Below are positions 25,559 through 32,425 of a stretch of DNA of 41,487 nt, in pieces. The stretch is from contig JANWWK010000031.1 of assembly GCA_025056175.1 (NCBI GenBank), positions 1 to 41,487 of the forward strand, in the 5' to 3' direction. The notes below the pieces were generated by a model. The model did no database searches and had not been told where the DNA came from. It saw only the letters and a list, made by a program, of their open reading frames with translations. The position numbers and the translations under genes were made by a program. Source of the stretch: Anaerolineales bacterium. GTDB lineage: Bacteria > Chloroflexota > Anaerolineae > Anaerolineales > Villigracilaceae. Position 1 is the first letter of the stretch. Every line of letters begins with the position of its first letter.

Positions 25559-28500
25559 ACTGTTTACCGACATCGAGACCACTGAGGGGCAGAAAGTCAG
25601 CGTAAGCAAGCCGGCACAACAGGAAGCCCGCGCAGAACGACCTGGTGTTGCGCGCAGGCAGCAATCTGCGCCTGCAATGGAAACAGCGATGACGAGCGTT
25701 CTGACTGCCGTACGAGAAGACGCTTCGGTCTTTGCCCTGCCATTTCGAGTCGCTTCAGAGTGGAATCTGCTGGAACTGGAAGCAGAACCCTCTTACGAGT
25801 GGGACGAACCCGAACAAAAACTGGTCAGCCAGATTGCTGACCAGCTGGGGCTGGCCCTGCAAAACGCGCGTCTCTTCCAACAAACCGAAGCTCAAAACCG
25901 GGAACTGGCTGTCCTCAACGAGATGGCACGGGAAATTTCCTCGCTCCTCTCGGTAAAAGAAGTGTCACAGGCCATTTATCGGTACGCTGGACAATTAATG
26001 GACGTCACGGACTTCTTCGTCGGCATCTACCACCCCGAAAGCGACGAAATCTCATTTCCAGCAATTTACATTGATGGACAGCCCGCCGGCCTGGAAAAAA
26101 CCACCCTCGAAAACGGTCTTACAGCCTACGTCATCCATCACCGTCAAGCGCTTTTGTTGCCTGACCGTGTGCAAGAACGCGCCGAAGCGATGGGGATCGA
26201 AATCCTTTTGCTTGGCGATGACGTCATTCCGCTGTGCTGGCTTGGCGTGCCACTGGTGATAGGTGAGCAAACACTTGGCGCAATCGTCGTACAAAACACG
26301 ACAAAACCATATGCCTACACCGAACGGCATCGTGATTTACTGTCTGCCATGGCAAACCAGGCGGCCATCGCCATCCAGAACGCCCGGTTGTTTGACGAAA
26401 GCAAAAAACGCGCCGAAGAACTGGCCGCACTGAATGAAATCGTGCGGGTGGCATCCGAAGAAATCGAAGTTGACAAAATCATTCAGGCAGTTTACCAAAA
26501 GACCGCTGAGCTGCTGCCGATGGATGCCTTCATCCTGGCCTTATATTCAAATGAGTTGATTGATTACCGTCTGGTGGTGGACGAAGGTCAGCGCTATGAA
26601 CTTCCGCCCTCTCCGCTCGGGAACAACACCATTAGCCAGGTGTTGCGGGAAAAGAAATCCCGCCTCATCCTGCGCACGCGCGAGGAAGTGCAGGCGCTGG
26701 AGCAAAAAAACGTTGGGCTTGGCACCAACAAAATTTCGTCATCGCTCATTTATGTTCCCTTGCTTAAGGGTGCAAACGTACTGGGGGTGATTTCTGTCCA
26801 GAGTTATCGCTACAACGCCTATACGCAAAACGACCTGGCACTGGTCGAAAACATCGCCGGGCAAATGGCAAACCTGATTCAGAATGCCTTCCTCTACGCC
26901 AACCAGCAAAAGACTCTCCGCGACCTGGAACTGATTAACCGCCTGACCTCGCTGGTAAGCGGCTCCCTGGAAATCCAGGCCAGCCTGCAAACGATTGCAG
27001 AAGAATTGCAACGCACCTTCCAGCTCGGTCACGTGGGCATTGCCCTGTTCGACCAATCTTACACCACGCTCACCCTCACTGCCGATGCACCCCTGCCCCC
27101 CGACGGCAAAGGCGACATCGGTACCACCTTCCCGCTTGCGGGCAGCCTGGCAACCCAACAGGTGCTGGAAACCAGAAAACCTGTTTTCGTATACGATGTT
27201 TTGAACAATCCTCTTACCGTGAACATCAGAGCCATCCTGGAAAAGCGCGGCACAAAGAACATGTTGCTCTTCCCGTTGCTGGCAGGCAACGAAGTGATTG
27301 GCACAGTGGGCTTCGATACCTTCAAACTCGAAGACACGTTCTCAGATGACGAAATCCAACTTGTTACGACCATCCTGTACCAGGTTGCGACCTCCGTCCG
27401 CAATGCACAATTGTTCAGTCAAACGCAAGCGTCCGAAGAGCGCTTGCGCCGTCAAAACCAGTATCTGGCGGCAGCCAGCGAAGTGTCCCGGCTGATTACC
27501 ACCACCCTCGATATGGACGTGATGTTCAGCAATGCGGTGGAAGTGATTCGCTCCAAATTCGGCTATTACTTCGTTGGGTTGTTTCTCCTGGACGAGAACA
27601 GTTACAACGCCATCCTGCGAGAAGGCACCGGAGAAGCAGGATACCAGCTCAAGCAACGTCAATATACCGTGTCAGTCGGTTCGAGAACGGTCATTGGTTC
27701 AGTGACAGGCACAGGTTCGACCAAAGTGGTCAACAACACCGCGCTCGACCCCCTCTACCGCCCCAATCCATTCCTGCCAGAAACGCGCTCCCAGGTCGGC
27801 TTACCGCTCAAAAGCGGCGCGCGCATCATCGGCGCATTGGATATTCACTCAAACGAAATCAATACCTTTCAACCGGAAGAAGTTGCCGTGCTGGAGACCC
27901 TGGCAGACCAGCTCTCCCTCGCCGTCCAAAACGCGATGTCGTACCAGCAATTGCAGAAAAACATGGAAGAGCTGAAGCAGATGGACGTCATCAAGAGCCA
28001 GTTCCTGGCAAACATGTCCCATGAGTTACGCACCCCTCTCAACTCCATCATCGGCTTCTCGCGCGTCATCCTCAAGGGAATTGACGGCCCTATCACCGAA
28101 CAGCAACAACAAGACTTGCTGGCAATTTACAACTCCGGTCAACACCTGTTGGGCCTCATCAACAATATCCTCGACCTCTCGAAGATTGAAGCCGGTAAGA
28201 TGGAACTGACGTTCGAAGAACACAACATAGCCGATGCCATCAACAGCGTGGTCTCGACCTCGGCCGGCCTGGTGCGCGACAAACCCATCAAAATCCTGCA
28301 AAGTGTGGAAAGCGGCCTGCCCACCGTGCGCGCCGACCCCATGCGCTTGCGCCAGATTCTGCTCAACCTGGTTTCGAACGCTGTCAAATTTACCGAGCAA
28401 GGCACCGTTACCATCAGCGCCAGCCTCCACACCCCCTCGACCGGCATTCCTGAAGTGTTAATAAGCGTCACCGATACCGGGCCGGGCATTGCGCCAGAAG

Positions 28501-29462
28501 ACCAGAAAAAACTGTTCCAGGCCTTCTCTCAGGTCGATTCCTCGGCCACCCGCAAAACCGGCGGCACCGGATTGGGGCTTTCGATTTGTAAACACCTGGT
28601 CGAAATGCACGGTGGAAGAATCGGCGTTCACAGCACACTCGGGAAAGGAAGCACATTCTACTTCACCCTGCCGCTTTTCAAAACACCATTGCCCGAGGCG
28701 CTGGATGAGCAACAGCGCATCATCCTGTGCATAGATGATGACACGCAAGTCATCAGCCTGTATGAACGCTATCTCAAATCGCAGGGGTATCAGGTCATCA
28801 GTGCAACCAACCCTATCACCGCCAAAGACATGGCGCAGCGTATCAAACCTTATGCAATTACGCTCGACATCATGATGCCAGAGATGGACGGCTGGTCGTT
28901 GCTGAAAGAACTCAAAGCCGACCCGGAAACGCGCAACATTCCTGTTATCGTATGCAGCATTATCGAAGAACAAGATAAAGGCTTCAGTTTAGGCGCAGCA
29001 GACTACCTGGTCAAACCCATTTCACAAGAAGACCTGCTCGCTTCACTGCGAATGCTCAACGGCGATGGAAGCATCAAAGAAGTTTTGATTATTGATGATT
29101 CGCCTGATGACCTGAACTTGATGGCACGAATAGTGAGTGAACATGGGAAATATCATGTTCTGACGGCACAAGGCGGCGAACAAGGCTGGCAAACCCTGCT
29201 GGAAAAACGTCCGCATGCCGTCATTCTCGACCTGTTCATGCCCGACATGAATGGGTTCACCATCCTGGAACGCCTGCGTACTACCCCGGCTCTGCGCGAC
29301 TTGCCGATTGTGGTGGTGACAGGCGTTGAATTGAACGCGGAACAAAAACGGCAGCTGGATGAATTTGGAAAAACCTTGCTGCAAAAAGGCATGCTGCGCG
29401 AAGAAGAACTCTTCGCTACACTGGAAAAAGCGCTGAAACGGCTCGAAGCGCCTTCCAGATAG
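25521..29462 (+). CDS. Soluble hybrid histidine kinase with GAF repeats and two receivers
   Basis: The protein has 1313 residues and no membrane segment. Order: a basic, probably unfolded N-terminus (1-55); the C-terminal half of a GAF domain (about 68-118, ending LALQNARLF); four GAF domains (about 145-293, 310-460, 478-640, 660-810); HisKA with phosphoacceptor His834 in NMSHELRTPLNS; HATPase_c with N-box NLVSNAVKFTEQG, G1 DTGPGIAPE and G2 GTGLGLSICKHL; receiver 1 with Asp1116 (LDIMMPEMDG); receiver 2 with Asp1237 (LDLFMPDMNG). It is the only histidine kinase in the window. Its start codon lies inside the ParA gene, with AGGAG about ten bases upstream. The GAF half at the N-terminus matches the part of a GAF that the sensors' tails lack. 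No HPt domain is visible, so how phosphate would leave the receivers is open. Confidence 0.92.
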   Translation: MSSNKKIRNRLNKLFTDIETTEGQKVSVSKPAQQEARAERPGVARRQQSAPAMETAMTSVLTAVREDASVFALPFRVASEWNLLELEAEPSYEWDEPEQKLVSQIADQLGLALQNARLFQQTEAQNRELAVLNEMAREISSLLSVKEVSQAIYRYAGQLMDVTDFFVGIYHPESDEISFPAIYIDGQPAGLEKTTLENGLTAYVIHHRQALLLPDRVQERAEAMGIEILLLGDDVIPLCWLGVPLVIGEQTLGAIVVQNTTKPYAYTERHRDLLSAMANQAAIAIQNARLFDESKKRAEELAALNEIVRVASEEIEVDKIIQAVYQKTAELLPMDAFILALYSNELIDYRLVVDEGQRYELPPSPLGNNTISQVLREKKSRLILRTREEVQALEQKNVGLGTNKISSSLIYVPLLKGANVLGVISVQSYRYNAYTQNDLALVENIAGQMANLIQNAFLYANQQKTLRDLELINRLTSLVSGSLEIQASLQTIAEELQRTFQLGHVGIALFDQSYTTLTLTADAPLPPDGKGDIGTTFPLAGSLATQQVLETRKPVFVYDVLNNPLTVNIRAILEKRGTKNMLLFPLLAGNEVIGTVGFDTFKLEDTFSDDEIQLVTTILYQVATSVRNAQLFSQTQASEERLRRQNQYLAAASEVSRLITTTLDMDVMFSNAVEVIRSKFGYYFVGLFLLDENSYNAILREGTGEAGYQLKQRQYTVSVGSRTVIGSVTGTGSTKVVNNTALDPLYRPNPFLPETRSQVGLPLKSGARIIGALDIHSNEINTFQPEEVAVLETLADQLSLAVQNAMSYQQLQKNMEELKQMDVIKSQFLANMSHELRTPLNSIIGFSRVILKGIDGPITEQQQQDLLAIYNSGQHLLGLINNILDLSKIEAGKMELTFEEHNIADAINSVVSTSAGLVRDKPIKILQSVESGLPTVRADPMRLRQILLNLVSNAVKFTEQGTVTISASLHTPSTGIPEVLISVTDTGPGIAPEDQKKLFQAFSQVDSSATRKTGGTGLGLSICKHLVEMHGGRIGVHSTLGKGSTFYFTLPLFKTPLPEALDEQQRIILCIDDDTQVISLYERYLKSQGYQVISATNPITAKDMAQRIKPYAITLDIMMPEMDGWSLLKELKADPETRNIPVIVCSIIEEQDKGFSLGAADYLVKPISQEDLLASLRMLNGDGSIKEVLIIDDSPDDLNLMARIVSEHGKYHVLTAQGGEQGWQTLLEKRPHAVILDLFMPDMNGFTILERLRTTPALRDLPIVVVTGVELNAEQKRQLDEFGKTLLQKGMLREEELFATLEKALKRLEAPSR

Positions 29463-29471
29463 GAGAGAGGA

Positions 29472-31157
29472 ATGTCGTTTGTCATTCGTTGCCTCGATTG
29501 CGGTCACGAAGCGCCGTATCACCCTCTCATCATCAACTGCCCCCAATGCAAAAGCCAGTGGCGGCAGGCAATTTACGATTACACCAAAGCGGCTCCAATC
29601 CTGCGACAAGAACTCCCCAAACGTCCTTTCGATTTGTGGCGTTATCGTGAAGTTTTACCGGTTCGCAACCCCAACCCCGGTTTGTACTTAGGTGAAGGCG
29701 GCACGCCGCTCATCCGTGCGGTCAACATGGGGATGATGCTCGGCTGTCCGGGCATTTACATCAAAGATGAACGTCAAGGACCGACAGCCTCCTTCAAAGA
29801 CCGGCAAGCCGCCCTGACGATTGCCGCCCTGAAGGAAGCCGGCATCACCGAAATGGTAGCCGCTTCCACCGGAAACGTAGCCATTGCCTATTCGGCCTAC
29901 GCCGCCCGGGCGGGCATCAAACTGTGGGCGTTCGTCACCAGTCTGGTGCCAGCCGTCAAAATGCGTGAAATTGCGCTCTACGGCAGTCAGGTCGTCAAAG
30001 TCACCGGCTCCTACGACCAGGTGAAACAAATTGCTGCTGAGTTTGCCCATAAGCGCGGTCTATACCACGACATGGGCACTCGCACCATTACCTCGGTCGA
30101 AGGTATGAAAACGATTGCCTACGAAGTAGCTGAACAATTGACCGAACAACTCGGCCCGCCCCCCAACACCCCACCGGGAGAACTGCGCTGGCGCGTGCCA
30201 GATTGGTACATCCAGTCTGTAAGCGGTGGATTAGGCCCGGTAGGCGTTGCTAAAGGCTACCGCGAAATGATGGCAATGGGACTGACTGACCGCCTGCCCG
30301 GAATCATTGCCGTCCAATCCGAAGGGTGCGCCCCAATGGTACACGCCTGGAAAGACGACCTGGAAGAGGCCATTCCGGTTACCAATCCCAAGACTCACAT
30401 CGAAACCCTTGCCACCGGCACACCCGGGCGCTCCTACACCCTGTTGCGAAAGGAGATGAAAGAACACGGTGGCCTGTTCGAGAGCGTAACCGACGATGAA
30501 GCCTTCCGCGCCATGCACGTCCTTGCCAAAATGGAAGGAATCTCCGCCGAACCAGCAGCAGCAGTGGCTTTTGCAGGGCTATTCAAACTGATTCGCGCCG
30601 GCGTCATCAAGCCGACCGATACGGTAGTGGTCAACTGTACCGGCCACACCATGCCTGCTGAGCCGCTCGTGTTAGGCAGCGGCTGGGCGCGTAATGTGGT
30701 ACTGCCACAGGCCGAAACAAGCGCCGTCAAAACCATCACCGAAGAAGAAGGCTTACTGGCTGCGCTCAGCCGGGTTGCGCCCGACCGTTTTCCTCGCGTG
30801 GCAATCATAGACGACACGCCCGATGCACGACGCCTGGTACGTCGTATTCTGCAATCGCAAGGGGATTTCACCATCTTCGAGGCCGCCGATGGACGCGAAG
30901 GCCTCGACCTGGTCAACCGTGAACACCCCGACCTCATTATCCTCGACCTGATGATGCCAGAAATGGACGGTTTCTCTGTGTTGGATGCGCTCAAAGCCAA
31001 TCCTGATACGGCTGAAATTCCTGTTATCGTTTCGACGGCCAAAGAATTGACGCTCGAAGAAAAAGCTCGCCTGCAAGGCCAGATTCAAGCACTCATGCAA
31101 AAAGGGGATTTCATGAGTGACGAATTCCTCGAAGAAGTGAAGGCGCTCTTACGCTAA
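29472..31157 (+). CDS. thrC: Threonine synthase fused to a C-terminal receiver domain
   Basis: The protein has 561 residues. Residues 1-30 form a zinc-ribbon-like start (Cys7, Cys10, Cys23, Cys26). Residues about 30-420 match threonine synthase: LYLGEGGTPLIRA, the PLP-binding Lys109 in GPTASFKDRQ, the STGNVAIAYSAYAARAG loop, SVSGGLGPVGVAKGY for the phosphate cradle, and TGHTMP near the end. The enzyme converts O-phosphohomoserine to threonine and phosphate. A short linker leads to a complete receiver (about 437-561) with acidic pair in AIIDD, phosphoacceptor Asp492 in LDLMMPEMDG and a lysine in MQKGD. Threonine synthases normally end before this point. The gene is nine bases behind the kinase and has AGGAG before its ATG. 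Phosphorylation control of enzyme activity or location is inferred. A related beta-replacing PLP enzyme cannot be excluded. Confidence 0.88.
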   Translation: MSFVIRCLDCGHEAPYHPLIINCPQCKSQWRQAIYDYTKAAPILRQELPKRPFDLWRYREVLPVRNPNPGLYLGEGGTPLIRAVNMGMMLGCPGIYIKDERQGPTASFKDRQAALTIAALKEAGITEMVAASTGNVAIAYSAYAARAGIKLWAFVTSLVPAVKMREIALYGSQVVKVTGSYDQVKQIAAEFAHKRGLYHDMGTRTITSVEGMKTIAYEVAEQLTEQLGPPPNTPPGELRWRVPDWYIQSVSGGLGPVGVAKGYREMMAMGLTDRLPGIIAVQSEGCAPMVHAWKDDLEEAIPVTNPKTHIETLATGTPGRSYTLLRKEMKEHGGLFESVTDDEAFRAMHVLAKMEGISAEPAAAVAFAGLFKLIRAGVIKPTDTVVVNCTGHTMPAEPLVLGSGWARNVVLPQAETSAVKTITEEEGLLAALSRVAPDRFPRVAIIDDTPDARRLVRRILQSQGDFTIFEAADGREGLDLVNREHPDLIILDLMMPEMDGFSVLDALKANPDTAEIPVIVSTAKELTLEEKARLQGQIQALMQKGDFMSDEFLEEVKALLR

Positions 31158-31192
31158 TACAATTGTTTTCGTTTTTGTCAGGATTTTTTTGT

Positions 31193-31230
31193 ACACGGGT
31201 CATACCTAACAAAACTGTGTATGCCCGTGT
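31193..31230. promoter_or_regulatory. Inverted repeat downstream of the sensory block
   Basis: ACACGGG(t)CATAC at 31193-31205 is mirrored by GTATGCCCGTGT at 31219-31230, giving a 12-base-pair stem with one bulged base and a 13-base loop. There is no T-run after it on the plus strand; a run of seven T lies just before it (31184-31190). It therefore does not look like a standard intrinsic terminator. It lies about 22 bases upstream of a possible -35 element for the next gene, so an operator is possible. Confidence 0.45.
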
Positions 31231-31251
31231 CCACTTTAACATGCAATCGTT

Positions 31252-31281
31252 TTGTTGTCGAAATACATCGGCAACTAGAAT
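31252..31281 (+). promoter_or_regulatory. Sigma70-type promoter for the DMT permease gene
   Basis: TTGTTG at 31252-31257 and TAGAAT at 31276-31281 are separated by 18 bases, a good fit to a housekeeping promoter. The start point would fall near 31288, exactly at the first in-frame ATG of the permease gene. That ATG would then have no ribosome-binding site on the mRNA, which favours the ATG at 31333 as the real start. Confidence 0.45.
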
Positions 31282-31332
31282 GGGCGCATGACGGTACGCG
31301 CTCTGACAAGCAACTGGCTGGAAAGGATGAGG

Positions 31333-32280
31333 ATGGCAACCAAAACGCGACAGGGCCTGGGGATTATCGCGGCTCTGTCTTCCGCAATGTTTCTGGGGAT
31401 GAATCCCGTGTTAGGGCGGTGGGCTATCCTGGAAGGGTTCTCGCCCCTGTTGGTGGTTGCCATCCGTACCGGTATGGCTGGTCTGATGATGCTGGTCTAT
31501 CTGCTGGTCTTCCGGCGACAGTTTTTTTACATCTTCCCGGTCGGCTTGTTTGGTTGCTTCCTGGCGGGTGCGCTCAACGGCTTTGGTTCATTGCTGTACT
31601 ACCAGGCGTTGGGGTCTCTGCCTGCCAGCCTGGGGCAGTTGCTCTACTCTCTCTATCCCTTGTTTGTAGCCCTGTTCACGTTTCTGGATAAACAACCCGT
31701 CAGTCGGCTGACCTTCATCCGCGTGGGCATTGCAGCCATAGCCGTCTTTTTGCTTACCCAGGCCGATGGCGCCAGCGCGCCCCTGCCAGCCGTCTTGATG
31801 ATGCTGGGGGCGGCCGTTCTCTACGCGCTTCACATCCCCATCAACCAGCGCGTATTATACGAAATCCCGGCACCGACCGTCACCCTCTATACGCTGCTTT
31901 CGATGAGTCTGGTGACGGCTCCCTTCTACCTGATATTCGACCGGACACCCCCTCAACCTGGCGGCGAATGGACGCCGGTGGTCTTGCTCACACTGGTCAC
32001 ATTTGCTTCGCGCTTCACACTGTTTCTGGGCATCAAAAACATCGGCGGATTGCAGGCCGCCCTCTTGGGGTTGGGAGAGTTGTTCATCACGTTTTTGCTT
32101 GGATATTCCCTGCTGAACGAAAGATTGACCACCCTGCAAATCATCGGAGCAGGCATTCTGGCAATCAGCATGTTGCTGGTAGCACTGGAAAAACAAGACC
32201 CCACCCGCCGCCACCCCAAAGGCGGCTGGCTGGCCTGGCTGCATCCGCCTGAAATCAAACCCTGGAGCCTGCAAGATTGA
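31333..32280 (+). CDS. DMT-superfamily (EamA-type) permease
   Basis: The protein has 315 residues from the ATG at 31333, which is preceded by AAAGGATGAGG; in-frame ATGs at 31288 and 31327 are less likely starts. About ten hydrophobic segments form two EamA repeats, the first beginning IIAALSSAMFLGMNPVLGRW and the second LMMLGAAVLYALHIPINQRV. The first half-repeat ends with SLPASLGQLLYSLYPLF, typical of drug/metabolite transporters. The family exports amino acids, purines or other metabolites; a threonine or homoserine exporter next to a threonine synthase would make sense but is not shown by the sequence. A promoter and inverted repeat lie upstream, so it is probably its own unit. It converges with uvrB across a 145-base gap in which I see only a weak ACGCC/GGCGT hairpin. 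Confidence 0.87.
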   Translation: MATKTRQGLGIIAALSSAMFLGMNPVLGRWAILEGFSPLLVVAIRTGMAGLMMLVYLLVFRRQFFYIFPVGLFGCFLAGALNGFGSLLYYQALGSLPASLGQLLYSLYPLFVALFTFLDKQPVSRLTFIRVGIAAIAVFLLTQADGASAPLPAVLMMLGAAVLYALHIPINQRVLYEIPAPTVTLYTLLSMSLVTAPFYLIFDRTPPQPGGEWTPVVLLTLVTFASRFTLFLGIKNIGGLQAALLGLGELFITFLLGYSLLNERLTTLQIIGAGILAISMLLVALEKQDPTRRHPKGGWLAWLHPPEIKPWSLQD

Positions 32281-32425
32281 GGCAGAAACCCTGGCAGTTG
32301 CGCTAAAACTACGGGATAACGCCAAAAAGCAGGCGTCTCTAAGGTACGGTCAAAAGCTTTTCGTCATTTCCAGCGCGTCTGTCTTCCCGCTTCGTCCGCC
32401 GTTCACACAGTCAGGTGAGTTGCCA

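Noticed and set aside
365-31157. A conventional MCP/CheA/CheW chemosensory cluster
   Set aside because: No MCP hairpin tip, CheA P1/P5 domains, CheW, CheR or CheB was seen; similarity is only in overall logic.
32281-32425. Bidirectional terminator between the permease and uvrB
   Set aside because: Only a five-base-pair ACGCC/GGCGT stem with no T- or A-run was found, too weak to call.
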